Source: Amphiduros pacificus
Taxonomy: Eukaryota; Annelida; Polychaeta; Phyllodocida; Hesionidae
Assembly: GCA_949316495.1 (NCBI GenBank)
Contig: OX439009.1
Span: 13,109,201 to 13,173,200, forward strand
Direction of reading: 5' to 3'
Length of the DNA: 64,000 bases
A program made the position numbers and the translations under genes. Shown piece by piece: positions 12,930-33,755 of this stretch; within the stretch, counting starts at the first letter, position 1, and every line of letters begins with the position of its first letter. The notes beneath the pieces were generated by a model. The model was not told where the DNA came from. It ran no database searches and saw only the letters and a list, made by a program, of their open reading frames with translations.

Positions 12930-14120
12930 TTCAAGTCATTCAATATTTTTGGGGTTATGGGTAGTGTTATTTATTTGGCTCAGTTTGACACATTTGTCCC
13001 TTACCAATAATTCTATGGTATTATTATGCCGTCTATGGGATACTAGTACCAAGGAAAAATTCATTGACATATCAAAGATACCTGCAGTTCCTGAAGTTCC
13101 TCTTGTAAGTGGTTGATGCATAACAATACAAAGAATAAGGTCACAGCATCAAGGTCAAAGATCAAATCTGTACAAAGTGTATATGGTACATAGTATTGAT
13201 GTATAAAAGATATGGAGAACATTTTATTCACTTTTAAAGGCGGACTTACACTTCTCTGATATACTTTTGTAGATTGAAAGAGAATTATATTGATATGTAG
13301 GGTCTGTAACTCCGACGAGATAAAGGAAACAAGTTTCTATTTTTTTTTTTTTAGAAGTATGACATTTTGAATGCACGTTCAGGTTTAAAAAAATAATGAC
13401 GTTATTGTGGGAAACCGTAACCTACTTACATTACTGATTTGAAAACAAAACAAAAATGGAGCTAAATATAGGAGTTAAAGTTTCAGATTTTAAATATGGT
13501 TCACAGTATATTGGTACACTGGTTGGGAAGTAGGTGACAAAAATGTGACATTTTGATATGAAAAGTATGACAATCAGACCAGTATAATTAAAGTTTTATG
13601 AAAAATGAAGATCATTGCAGCTTTATTTGCACATGTATTAAATCCCCATGTTGATGCCCTTGACAGTGACTGCAATAAATAACCGTATCTTATGGGGACT
13701 GCAAGGTGATTTTAAAGGTGAAATTGATTTGTGTTTCCATGTTTACTAATATATTTCAATGAATTCATGCATCTATGCCCATTTAATCAAGTAATCTATA
13801 AATTTATTTCCAAGAAAGTATCTCTTTAATGATTGTGAGATGTTGCATGCACACAAATTTTGAATTCAAGCTTACTGTGTCAAAGTCAAAGGTCACACGA
13901 CTAAAACAATTATGACGAGGCACAGTTATGATCAAGACATTTCTGTATACCAAGCATTAATTTCCTCCTACAAGTGGCTGCTGAGAAACGCTCCATACAA
14001 AATTTGTGACCTTAAAGTTGATGGTGATAATATCACTAAGATTTGCAGGAACCTGAATCTGTACCTCTATATCAACCTCTATATAAAAAGCCTTGGAAAA
14101 GAAGATTTTTAAAGAAACTG
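12930..14120. repeat. Diverged copies of the AGGTCA-rich dispersed repeat
   Basis: Segments at 13130-13210 (AAGGTCACAGCATCAAGGTC) and 13870-14060 (GTCAAAGGTCACACGACTAA, then CAAAATTTGTGACCTTAAAG) match pieces of the 444-bp unit at 16735-17850. They are older and interrupted. Confidence 0.55.
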
Positions 14121-14931
14121 TTGAGAGATAGACAGACAGATGGACAGATATTTTCCCCACTCCTAAAGCCTTGCGACTTCAAATAAGTCAGAAGAGCTAA
14201 AAACTATGTATTATTATTTGCAATCTTTTTTTGCTCCACTATCACTTTCACTTTGGCAAAAAAGCATAATAAAACAATCTTCTCAAGTGTAAAAAATTAC
14301 ATTCACAGTGGAATCATCTTACAGAAGCCAGCAAGTTGTAAATGGAACAGCCAATCGTCAATAAAATTTACAGACATATTTCCAAGGATCCATTTTCAGA
14401 GGATGAGAATTAGGCAGTTTACAGATTTCAGTCATCTAAATTTATTTATTCCCTGCAAATGCACAATTATGTTTTCCTGGTTCTGCTTTTAAGGAAAAAG
14501 CCTTTGCACCAACTTTGTTATCGCTTGAATTCCAAGGAAATGAAAGACAATCACAGCAGGAAAAAGTGTACAATGTAGCCACAAACTCATTGTCTGTCCC
14601 ATTCTGATATATAGTAAAATTATATACTTAAGTTTGGTGCAAATATTTGCTGCGATACAAGAAACTGTGTATGTCATTAACTGTAAAGGTCAAACAAATG
14701 GATTGAAGGCTTGTTACTTAATACTGACTAAATTGTGAGATAATATCCTACCCAGATAAAACACAACATAGAAACAACGTCGTGAGGCTGAGCACGTTGA
14801 AATAAGGTTGAAGCTACAGAGAATAGACAAGACAATGGTCTTTGGAATGAACAAACTAAAACCCAAAAAAATAATAACCATGTCTTTTGTTGTGATACAA
14901 GTATATTGTTATTATCAACTGCATTAGGCCA

Positions 14932-15110
14932 CGGCACAGTTGATGAGATCGTAAACTTATTAGCACCAGTACTTTGTGTTGATCCAAAGGTCGTGGTTTC
15001 GATCCCCGGCTGTGCCAAGATTGAATTCATAACACAATGTCCATTTTCAAGGGCTTGTCGTCTTCCTCCAACAAAAAATGCCAAAAATTTCTTGGTGGTT
15101 CATCTTGTTT
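14932..15110 (+). mobile_element. tRNA-derived SINE (head region)
   Basis: The head starts GGCACAGTTGATGAG (A-box region) and contains the B box GGTTTCGATCC at 14995-15005. The flanks GGCACAG and CTGTGCC can pair as a 7-bp acceptor-like stem. The text after the B box (AAGATTGAATTCATAA) matches the SINE at 15607-15918, so this is a second family member with a different 3' part. Confidence 0.65.
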
Positions 15111-15535
15111 ATACTATGTCCTCAAAGATCACCCAAAAATGCATATGCTGAAATGTGCACAGATCACTTCTTAGAAATGGTGTCAATGCCCCCAAAATAG
15201 TTCTCTAGTTTCACAGTTCTTTTGCCAGTGTTAACAATATAGAATTAGAATTTCTATATTTATAAAAAACATATCACATATTGCCATCATGTTTGTAATT
15301 GTCAAATAAGAACACAGTTTGAATAAAGAATCATGTGCAGTAATAATGCTCAGATTTTGTGTGGTGATTTGCCCACCATTTTAAGACATGTCAAAGTGAC
15401 ACATCCCACTAATCTGAGTACTAATCTCGGCAAGCACACTTTCTTAACATGATGCCAACTCACATTTTAAAGGGATTAAACAGTGATATTTAAAAATATA
15501 TATAAGTATCATAATTGGCTTTAGGGAAAAACATG

Positions 15536-16290
15536 TCATGATGCATGGCTACAGCCAGATTCCTTACTACCATATTCATTGCACTGGTTGATATCTGACC
15601 TAATGATGGGCGTCTGGCCCTGGTACAGTTGGCTAGAGCACCAACTTATTAGCACCAGTTCCACTGTAGTGATCCAAAGGTCATGGGTTTGATCCCCGGT
15701 CATGCCCAGATTGAATTCATGATACATTTTCACAAATGAGCTGAGGCCCATGCTAAAGGGTTAACGCATTGTCCTTGTAAATCTGTGACTGGGATGTTGT
15801 CATGTTGCATGTCAAGGACCTGCGACCTGTGAGGCAGCACTATATCTGCTACAATTAGGTCTCATCACGAAATGACTGAAATAATGTTGAAAGTGAAGTA
15901 AAACCTCAAACAAACAAACTGACCTTATGACATAGGTCTTTTCCTCTGTGCTGCAAGCTGTAAAGTGCACTAGCACTGTTTCAAGACCTCTACCCCATCC
16001 TAATGCCAGTGGCCTGAATAAAGATAACAACACAGTCCACTATGTGCCTTGTATAACACCACACATATTGTCATTTCTTCACAGATTGTTATTGGCCTCA
16101 TTATACATCAAGTTTCCATGGAGGGGGACACACTGTGTGAGCTGATGCTTGAATAATGCCTTTACAGATTATATAACACTCAATACCAGCAGCAGCAAAA
16201 TCAGAGTTTTAGCACTGGTTCAAATGCAGCCAGCAACCAGCACCTAACGATCAAAGGAACAATCTTACTTCAGGACATTCTTTTGTTTTG
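15536..16290 (+). repeat. Unclassified dispersed repeat, copy 1 (interrupted by a SINE)
   Basis: The sequence resumes on both sides of the SINE at 15607-15918 and matches 30770-31290. Shared blocks include TTGATATCTGACC, CTCTGTGCTGCA, TGTAACACCACACAT-like text, TTGTTATTGGC and GGAGGGGGACA. No coding potential or clear termini are seen, so the class is unknown. Confidence 0.7.
15607..15918 (+). mobile_element. tRNA-derived SINE with target-site duplication
   Basis: The A box is TGGTACAGTTGG (15621-15632) and the B box GGTTTGATCCC (15686-15696). The 3' tail is CTCAAACAAACAAA. It is flanked by CTGACCTAATGA (15595-15606) and CTGACCTTATGA (15919-15930), a 12-bp duplication with one mismatch. It is inserted in the older dispersed repeat. 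Confidence 0.85.
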
Positions 16291-16529
16291 TCAAAATAAA
16301 TCAATAAATAATTCAGAAAAAGGTTTTGTAAAATGTCAAAATAAATCATCCAGTTTGTCGAAACTTGTTGTTAGTTAAGTTCATGACCTAAAATAACTTC
16401 TATGCTGCCAACCACAACTTATAATCTCATGGATGCTCAGGTGCCTCATATGTAATGAAACTCAGCACCTTGTATATAACAGTTCCATTAGAGGGGACAA
16501 AACAAGCCAACAAAATAAGAAGTAACAAA

Positions 16530-16585
16530 CATACACACAAATGCACACGCATACACACACACTCACATGCACACACACAGACATG
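16530..16585. repeat. CA-rich microsatellite
   Basis: Interrupted (CA)n, read as VCVCVHVS-type peptide on the minus strand. Confidence 0.8.
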
Positions 16586-16734
16586 GGACAGATAGAGTGG
16601 AGCCATGTTATTGCATACTGGATAATTCGGGCTATTGATTTTTTTTGCAAAAAATAACGAGACTGATTAGAAATCAGGAGACCACTCAGCTATCACAGAA
16701 TGTATACTGACTGTGAAATGGCAGGCCTACAACA

Positions 16735-17850
16735 TTATTGTGTGGAATTGACCCAAAATTTGTCATGTTCTGACCATTACGAGTAAATTTGTAACCTCAA
16801 GGTCACAGCACCAAGGTCAAAGGTCATAGAGGTAAAAAAAACTGATAGTACACATCTACTGTGGATGATAGTCATGCATGCCAAATATGAAGTGCCTGAG
16901 GTTTACGGTTGCTGAGATATAGCCTGCACAAAAATACAAAGGTCAAGGTCATTGCATCAAGGTCAATGATAAAAACAAAGAAAAAACTATATAGTGCATT
17001 TGTGGTTACTAAAATATTGATGTAAAATAGATATGAAGTGCCTGTATTGCATTTTTTATGAGGCTGACATATTGTATACACAACAATTTTACGTTCAAGG
17101 TCACTGAGCCAAGGTCAAAGGTCAAATGACAAAATGAATATGACAAGGCACAGCTATACTCCAGGACGGTCATTCATGCCAAATATGAGCTTCCTGCTAT
17201 TTACGGTTGCTGAGATATGCTCTGCACAAAATTTGTAACCTCAAGGTCACAGCACCAAGGTCAAAGGTCATAGGGGTCAAAATATCTGACAGTGCACATC
17301 TACTGTGGATGGTAGTCATGCATGCCAAATATGAAGCTCCTGCTGTTTACGGGTGCTGAGATACGGCCTGCACAAAAATTCAAAGGTCAAGGTCATTGCA
17401 TCAAGGTCAACGATAAAAACAAAGAAAAAACAGAACAGTGCATATGTTGTCACTAAAATATTACTGTACAATAGATATGAAGTGCCTGTATTGCATTTTT
17501 GATGAGGCTGACATATTGTATACACAACTCTTTTACGTTCAAGGTCACTGAGCCAAGGTCAAAGGTCAAATGACAAAATGAATATGACGAGGCACAGCTA
17601 TACTCCAGGACGGTCATTCATGCCAAATATGAGCTTCCTGCTATTTACGGTTGCTGAGATATGCTCTGCACAAAATTTGAAACCTCAAGGTCACAGCACC
17701 AAGGTCAAAGGTCATAGGGGTCAAAACACCTGACAGTGCACATCTACTGTGGATGGTAGTCATGCATGCCAAATATGAAGCTCCTGCTGTTTACGGTTGC
17801 TGAGATACGGCCTGCACAAAGTGTCACGCCCGCCGCCCGCCCGCCGCCCG
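16735..17850. repeat. 444-bp tandem repeat rich in AAGGTCA half-sites
   Basis: About 2.4 copies of a 444-bp unit (for example, the text at 16872 recurs at 17316 and again near 17760). Each unit contains several AAGGTCA hexamer blocks, including CCAAGGTCAAAGGTCA, a perfect direct repeat of AGGTCA spaced by one base (DR1). The unit is dispersed elsewhere in the window at 13130 and 13870. Confidence 0.9.
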
Positions 17851-17870
17851 CCCGCCCGCCGCCCGCCCAG
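17824..17870. repeat. CCCGCCCGCC GC-rich microsatellite
   Basis: A pure C/G run made of CGCC and CGCCC steps, ending the 444-bp repeat block. It is followed by AGGCAACGACAATACC. It is the most GC-rich stretch in the window. Confidence 0.9.
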
Positions 17871-20800
17871 GCAACGACAATACCACATCAGCCCTATGGC
17901 TGAGTGGTAAAAAAGGATGAAGATCTGAGTCTCATGGAAAATAGATAAAACTGGTCCCCTGAAAATATATCTTTCCTACAAATAGCCTAGCACTCCACCC
18001 AGTGGTTTTAGAGATCAAAACTAATGGACAGATGGAATGGCAGAATATTTTCATCCTCACTGCAGAAGACATAGTTGGCACAACTAAAAGGTATTGTAAC
18101 ATTCACACAACACAACCTATAACTTTAAACAACCCCCAATCCATTATGTAGCTGAACATCAAGAACAAAACATTAACTTTGCATCATAGAATATTTTTAT
18201 TTCTGTGAAATACAAACTCCACATTCTGAGCAAATTCTCTTCACAATTCAACACCCCTGTTATATCAGTGTAATGAATCATACCAATGTTCAACAATGCA
18301 CAATGATATTGGCTAAGTGCATCTCATTTTATGAGAAATCCGTATTTTGTACATTTTGTTCTACATATGTTGATTTGGCAAGTCAAATTATACTTCTAGT
18401 TTTTCAACAGTCCTGCTAGACTGGTCCCTCATAGAATGTCAAACACAGTGTGTTGAAACATACAGGGTAGTACCAGTCTACAGCACTGCAACTGATTGGG
18501 TCATCATTTAAACTGTTTGTGTTTATGTATTTTGTATTAATTTTCACTGATATGGAAGCTGTGTGCATTTGTAATATGTCATGTGTATCATATATTATCA
18601 CATCCAAGGTTGTAAGTATATCCTCTGTCCTATTTCAAAACAGACTCAAAGTAAATAAAGTTGCTAGCTTGGGACAGGCAGTAAATTTATTCAAATGTCT
18701 GTCATGTATACAGTTGATGGTAACACATAAAAATAATGTTTTCAGCAAGTTGCCTGACAAGCTAGTTAATTGCTTAAGATTCCCTGTTCTATGGAATTCA
18801 TTTTCCATAAGTATACACCAGGTGGCAGATTTAGAAGTGAGTCATAACAATTTTACAACTATTCCTTGTGTCACCAGCCAGTGACTTATTTTTTCAATAA
18901 CAGATTCATCTTTTTATATAATATAATGCAGTGTTTTAATCCATGTATCTGACATGAAAGATACAATCTCCAGCTTTATTTTGATATAATCACCTCAAAA
19001 GGAAAAAATATTTGATTTATATATAGGTAACCATTTAAAAGTAATGAGAGTACATATCATCATCAATATTGAGTGTAATGATTATAAATAACGTGTTCTA
19101 GTCATAAAAACAATTTAATCTTATTTAGTAATTCTCCCAAAACAACCCATTGGATACACCTCAACTGATTGATTCCCTGCAAAAAGTTAAAAATGTATTG
19201 CCCTTATGAAGCAAATATGAATCATATAGAGAAAGGAAATGAGAAATTCTCTATGAACAAAAAATGACTTGAGAAGAGCCTAGATATACTATCTGTGTGA
19301 TTTCTCACAACATTTTCTTTCAGAATTTGAGCACTCTGTCTTCATGCTCACCCCTGCCTTAATACTTGGTTCCAGATTTGGAAGCAATAGCCTAAGCAGT
19401 CTCCCTGCAACATGCAAGGCATATATCTACACAAGTACCGATTAATACACAAGTGACTAGAACCAGTCTTCCCAGTCACATGCAGTTAAGGATGCTTTTA
19501 TCTGGAATAACTTCCATTCTATATTGCAAACAATGCTCAAGGACTATTATACTGACCCCCACAAACAAATAATGACCAGCGCTATTGCACTTTTCATTGT
19601 ATCACCATTGCTGTTACTGCACAATATCTTTTTTTATTTATAAGGCCATAATATAGTGTTCTTACTAAGGGATTTTCTGACTAGACTTTAACCCCTCTAT
19701 AACGTCAAAAACATAATCAATGAATCAGCAATATATTTCCTTGCTAACATTGGACATTGTTTTACAAACCATGCTGGCAGATTTTGTTTTTAGAGTTGTA
19801 GTCATGACTTTCTTACTCTTTACCACCATTCAAAAAAGTTGTGGCCTTTTTAATAATCTTTCATTGGACAAAACTAAATGAACGTTTGCTCTATCAAACA
19901 TCAGTCTTTATAATTCTGCTTTAAAAAATAAATCAAGACCTCACATTAGAAAAAAACCAAGAGATCTGCTTAGTCAGATCTTACTGTCAAATACAAGCTT
20001 TACATTTAATCTATAACATAAAGGGTCTGCAAAAGGGTAACCTTATTTTCATTATGATCTTCAAGCCTATGAATTGAATTAAAAAAATAAATGTCATAAA
20101 TAATGCAGTTTCCAGGAACGTTCTTCATGCTGTAACCGAACAAAGACAACATTGTTCATCTGTCACCATCTTCATGATGATTCTGATATGGTTGATCTTA
20201 CTTGCCTTCTCGCAGAATTATTGTCAACTTTTATTTTCAAATTAAAACTTCTGTCTTTAATGAATTCATATTCTACTTTTTCAAGGAATGTGGTTTACAG
20301 TACTTTTTAATAAGTACACTTCTAATGAGAAGACTTGTTTTGAGAGTACAAATTAAACTATTACTATATTTAACAGAGATGAAAGCAGTTCAAAATAAAA
20401 TCCCTATCTTGATATTTGAATGATCTTATTAACTAATATCAAGTATAATATGAATTATATTTTAGTGATGATTAATTTTTGTCTTCACTTTACCTGTTCA
20501 CTAATGAACTGATATACATTATAATTATATAACCATAAAACAAAATAATTCTGTAGAAATTAAGGACGTTCACCAGTTATTACCATGTTGATACTGGTAT
20601 TCTATACTGTAAAATTAATATTTTGAGCATTATGTTTTGCCACAATTTAACTACCACTTCAATTATATCAAGATATCAAACAAATAATGAAATGTGAACA
20701 CTGATTTTTTTTACATATATTGATAAAATGAACTAATTAGAGTTAATCAAATCTATATCTCTTGATTCATATTTATACAATTTTTTTCCAATACTATTTT

Positions 20801-20925
20801 TCTAACAGACCTCTCATGGTGTTATATCTTTAATAAGCCTAAAGCATATGATCCACCTGAATGCAGTACCTAGACACGAGTCCACAAACATGAAACTTAT
20901 TTCCATATGTTCTTGTGTATTCTAT
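17871..20925. other. No gene seen
   Basis: AT-rich, no recognisable exon. The 121-residue frame at 18519-18884 has no family motif. CACCAGGTGGCAG at 18817 resembles the CTCF core. Confidence 0.45.
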
Positions 20926-21075
20926 AATGTTCTATAATTCAATATGTTCTTGTGTATTCTATAATGTTCTATAATTCAATATGTTCTTGTGTATTCTATA
21001 ATGTTCTATAATTCAATATGTTCTTGTGTATTCTATAATGTTCTATAATTCAATATGTTCTTGTGTATTCCATAA
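20926..21075. repeat. 37-bp tandem repeat, about four units
   Basis: Unit TTCAATATGTTCTTGTGTAT followed by TCTATAATGTTCTATAA. The copies are nearly identical, suggesting recent expansion. Confidence 0.9.
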
Positions 21076-22935
21076 ACACTAATACATACTAATAAATATG
21101 ATGTATCCCAAGGTGGCTCCTATGATAGCAATCACTTCCGGTCTTCATGGGGGTCCTGCCTTTGACCCACCTTTATGTAACGTACATTATCTAATTATAT
21201 ATTCCACTACTGAACAGGTAAAATGAAACACGAGTCAAATAAAGAGACAGGAGATTTTGATTCTGAGGTGTAACAAGCAAAATGTCCCTTTTATTTTGTA
21301 GCCAACGTAAATGAACCAAGTCTTACCATTAAATACTGCATGTTCTTTTTTATATTGTACTTCAAGTTTAATAATTAACTCTTTGTAGGTGATTGATTCC
21401 CTTATAATGATACAAATCTGCATACAACAGTCAGTTCTAGTACTTTCTGAGTGAATATAATACAATTCAAACGTCTCTGTTAAGTCTATGCTCAGTATAC
21501 ACCAAAAGTATTTGTGAACGCAGGCCTAGTGGCTGGTGTTAAAATAAATCATACACCAAAAAATTAATTCTACAGCAGATGTTTACATTTTATGACAAGA
21601 CTGTCTAGTGTCCTGTCTTTACAATCAAGGCCAAGGCAAAAAAGTTTTCCTGAAACAATTACCAAAATTGTTGGTTAAATTCCATGTTTGTTATAACCGT
21701 AAGGCTGTAGTATCATTGTAATGATTCTTCTGTGGGTTTCTTTGTTTTGTTTTTATCCAGATAGTTTCTATTTCATTTGAAATAATGAAAAGTGAAATCA
21801 GCGAAAGAAAGAAACATACTTTAAGTACCACTTTGAAGAAAATGAAGCACTTCTCTGGTTTGGCCTTATTGTTCTTTAACGTTTCTTTAAAAAGTGGATT
21901 CTTCCTAATAACTCATAATATAAGCACCTTCAGTAAATCACATTTTTCTAGTTCTATTTAGAACATTAAACTTGTTTTCATTCTATCTATAATTTTACTG
22001 TTTGTTCACCATTATCATAATTTCTTTCTTTTTGCCTTATTTGTTTTATCACGGCACTTTCTGATACATTATGCTAAGAACATTACAATAACATACTGTA
22101 GCAGTATTAAGCATGACTTTAAAATGTCAGGCATCTCTCTTTATAGATCAAGAAAAATATAATTGCATCCATGTATTTTCAATGATTGTTTAATTCTATC
22201 ACAATACTTCACTTGCAATGACACAAATATTTGGAAAATAACCAGTTGTTACTTGTCCAGGAAAATTACAAAATATTCTTAACTTAGTTGTTTATTCTGA
22301 CAAGAACTTTTAATTGAAGTATAAAGTGTTTGGTGAAGGGCTTTGCCATATATCACACATTTATTACATAATTTGTTTATAGTAGCTTAATTTACATTTC
22401 TTGAAATGACATAAATCATAACCCTAACTAATAATATATGCACAAATCTCTATGGTAACATGACATTGGTAACAGAACTGGGTTACCATGGTAACAATTT
22501 CATGCAATTTGATAATCATAGTTATGCAACAAGTATTACAGACAAAATTTGACTTATGATGTGACAAAATATCAAATATTGCTGTTCTTAAAATAAAAAA
22601 TAAAAAATCGAGAACAATGCTCAATTTTTTTTAGTACAAGATGAGCGTATGATTGATGACAATTAAAGAGGTCATGAACCATTTTAATGAATGAAAATTT
22701 AATTCCATATCACATGGAATCAACCCTTTTTTGTCAAGATCACATTGTTTTAAAGGTGAAATATTAGTGGCCATTTATGTTGCCATTATTAATTACCTGA
22801 TATTTTGCTATCCTATGGTATCGTATGAGGCTGTGGTAGATAAGAATTTTAATCTATTAATAACAAAGGACAAAAAGAATTATATAAAAACTATAAAGTC
22901 ACCAGAGCAAGCTGAATTTTTACTGAGCAATTCCT
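21076..22935. other. No gene seen; contains an RFX-type X-box palindrome
   Basis: AT-rich, no exon seen. GTTACCATGGTAAC at 22482-22495 is a perfect 14-bp palindrome matching the RFX X-box. A related GGTAAC stands about 15 bp upstream. Confidence 0.4.
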
Positions 22936-23365
22936 CTGAACTCTATGGTAGTTACTTGATGGGAGCGTTCACTATGAACTCTATGGTAGTTACTTTATGA
23001 TAGCATTCACTATGAACTCTATGGTAGTTGCTTTTTCGGAGCATTTACTATTAACTCTATGGTAGTTGCTTTTTCAGAGCATTCACTATGAACTCTATGG
23101 TAGTTACTTTATGGGAGTGTTCACTATGAACTCTATGGTAGTTACTTTATGGGAGTGTTCACTATGAACTCATTGGTAGTTGTTTTTTTAGAGCATTCAC
23201 TATGAACTCTATGGTAGTTACTTTATGGGAGTGTTCACTATGAACTCTATGGTAGTTACTTTATGGGAGCATTCACTATAAACTCTATGGTATTTACTTT
23301 ATGATAGCATTCACTATGAACTCTATGGTAGTTACTTTATGGGAGCGTTCACTATGAACTCTACA
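22936..23365. repeat. 38-bp minisatellite (ACTATGAACTCTATGGTAGT)
   Basis: About eleven units of 38 bp. Two subtypes differ in the tail, TTACTTTATGGGAGCRTTC and TTGCTTTTTCRGAGCATTC. Confidence 0.92.
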
Positions 23366-23454
23366 TTTTTTATTAGACCTTTAAGTATAATGAATGGAGT
23401 TGTGACACCATGAGATCAAAGGTGCAAAGCGTGTTACTGCCAATCCATTGTGTC

Positions 23455-23508
23455 CAGTTTTTTTGGGTTTTGCATCACTTTCAACATTATTTCAGTCATT
23501 TTGCCGTT
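23455..23508 (-). mobile_element. SINE 3'-tail fragment
   Basis: TTTTTTGGGTTTTGCATCAC followed by TTTCAACATTATTTCAGTCA matches the 3' end of the SINE at 36935-37225 in the same orientation. Only the tail remains. Confidence 0.6.
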
Positions 23509-24900
23509 GTGTCTTATGATGCCATATGAACCAAAAACTTGAACCTCCTCATGTCAGGTGTCAGGATGACCCTCACAGCATAAAAAGTTTTATATGGGAA
23601 GGGAACAGTCAAGTTGTTATTCAACTTTGTGACAATTTTGCCTGACCATAGACAGTATTTAAACCTTGGTATATTGCAAGTGAAATAGTGTCCCGATTCC
23701 ACTGAAGGTACATTTGTTTTGCCCAGTAGGGTGATTTCACATTGATGCAACATTTTACCCCAAAAATATCTTATATTCTTTAAAATAATTCTTTTTTTAA
23801 AAAATAAAAATGATATGTTGGGTTCTGAACATTACAGATTCCCCAAACCGATTCATTGTGAAATGATAAACATAAACAAAATGGCTCCCTGTAATAAGGG
23901 CAAATGGCAGTAACATACATCAAATCAAAGGGAAAATATTCTATTGTTCAAAAGAATTGGGTGCTATGATGTCATGAGTACAAAGTACAACATCATAACT
24001 CCATTCATTATACTCCAAGATTAGACCAAATTGATTGTTAATGTTTTAATGGGTAAAATTAACTATATTGGTAAGCTGGGATTTTTTTTACTGTACAAGG
24101 AAAGTTAGATAAAATATAGCTTTGCTTTTTTGTTCCTGAGATAGTGCCCCTAGACCTAACTCTACCACCCCATCATCTTACGACCACATTAAAAACTGTT
24201 TCCAGTCACATTCCACAAATATTCTATCAAAATCTCAAAAACAAATCTATTTGTCTAGTGGATGGTTTTCTCCCAGTCAGTAAGAATCTGTTCAAACTAT
24301 CTTGTCTGAGAGCCCTTTCTATTCAGTATTTGTGGAAAGATTGTGGAAATGTTTTGCTGCTGTAAACATGTGTCATCCTAAATCAAAATACATTTTTAAG
24401 ATCAATATTTCAAAATTATTAAAGATGCTTAGTATACAATTTATTCAATTTTAATAAACAATATATTGAAACATTCCTGATAATTTAAAATGAAAAATAA
24501 AATGAGGAAATTTGTCACTAAATTTCTCTTTATAGGATTCCATTCAAATTAAGATAAACAATATCCAGGAGAATGAATATCAAGGTATTAAAGGTAAAAC
24601 ATTTGGCGATGTGACGAGAAACATTTTTGCTTTGTGGCCTCTGTGATTTAACCCAGATAAAACCTATCGGTATATTAAAGTTCCCATTATATTTCTTTTG
24701 ACACTACATGTACCATTTGTTCATAGAAAAAACATATTTTGCCTGTGTAAAGATATTTCTTACTATTTCAATTTTTTTTTTTAAAAGATTGTGTTCATAA
24801 CAAACGCGTATCAACCTCGCCTTTGTCTTGTATCACACATTAGCAGAGAATTTGTGAAACCCTTCTGGCCCAGCTAATGGTGATGTAGCAGTAGAATTCT
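23509..24900. other. No gene seen
   Basis: AT-rich, with no supportable feature. Confidence 0.4.
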
Positions 24901-24989
24901 GATGCACAACCAGTGCAGATAGGCGTTGTTGTATCAGTCGGTGGTTGTGTTGTCTATCTGGGTTAATTTTACAAAAGATTCAGAAAGCC

Positions 24990-25445
24990 TGCTTATTCTA
25001 CTGGTAATATTTTATCAGTCAGTAGATTATGATAGTTTGCTTATTCTACTGGTAATATTTTTTCAGTCAGTAGATTCTGATAGTTTGCTTATTTTACTGG
25101 TAATATTTTATCAGTCAGTAGATTCTGATAGTTTGCTTATTTTACTGGTAATATTTTATCAGTCAGTAGATTCTGATAGCCTGCTTGTTCTACTGGTAAT
25201 ATTTTATCAGTCAGTAGATACTGATAGCCTGCTTGTTCTACTGGTAATATTTGTCAGTCAGTAGATTCTGATAGTTTGCTCATTCTACTGGTAATATTTT
25301 ATCAGTCAGTAAATTCTGAAAGCCTGCTTGTTCTACTGGTAATATTTGTCAGTCAGTAGATTCTGATAGTTTGCTTGTTCTACTGGTATTATTTGTCAGT
25401 CAGTAGATTCTGATAGTCTGATAGTTCTACTGGTAATATTTTGTC
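24990..25445. repeat. 48-bp minisatellite
   Basis: About nine units of 48 bp, with some 45-bp variants. The core is TTCTACTGGTAATATTTTAT plus CAGTCAGTAGATTCTGATAG. The period is divisible by three, giving an open frame with a 16-residue repeat. Confidence 0.92.
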
Positions 25446-26097
25446 AGATGATTCTGACAGCCCACTTGATCTATTTGGGTCATTTTATCAATGGATTCTG
25501 ACAGCCACTTGTTCTCTTTGGGTTTGTATGTTTGTTTGTTTTTGTTCTTGTTTTGTTCTTCTTTTTTTAAAGTAGAATTCTGACTGCCGGTACAGCTCAA
25601 TGTTGAAGAACTCAATATATATGCTGTTCCTACATGACCACATGAATACAACAGGCATGATATGGATCCATTTTATCATGCTGAGGTGAGGTAATATCAA
25701 AATCAAGTGGAAACATTTCAGTCCATTTCTACATGTCAAACTTGATTTTGATACTGGCAGCGAGAGCTGAATGCTTGGCAAAACTGACTGTTGAGATCTC
25801 CCCAAACTAGAAAGATTCAACGTCACCGGGGATATCATCAGCTTGTTTGGATTCCATGCTGATGTGGGTGTGTACTCATCTTTTTCAAGTAAAAATTCAT
25901 TTCTTTGTTCCTCTGATATGTAACTTTTGGGTTAAGCTTCCAAAATCTTGGTATAAAGAGATAATTTTTACAATGCATCTCTCCCTGTTTTGGTACCATC
26001 ATGCAATAATATTTCTAATGTATAAGTTTGCCAACTCCATGCTATAAACAGGTGCGAGTTTTATGTCCTAGATGATCTGTCCTAGTTGTTTATCTTC

Positions 26098-33755
<7,658 letters not shown>

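Noticed and set aside
14932-15020. tRNA gene with pairing ends GGCACAG/CTGTGCC
   Set aside because: Shares its downstream text with the SINE at 15607 and lacks a proper anticodon arm.
18519-18884. 121-residue frame
   Set aside because: No motif, no splice or promoter context, AT-rich composition; likely chance.
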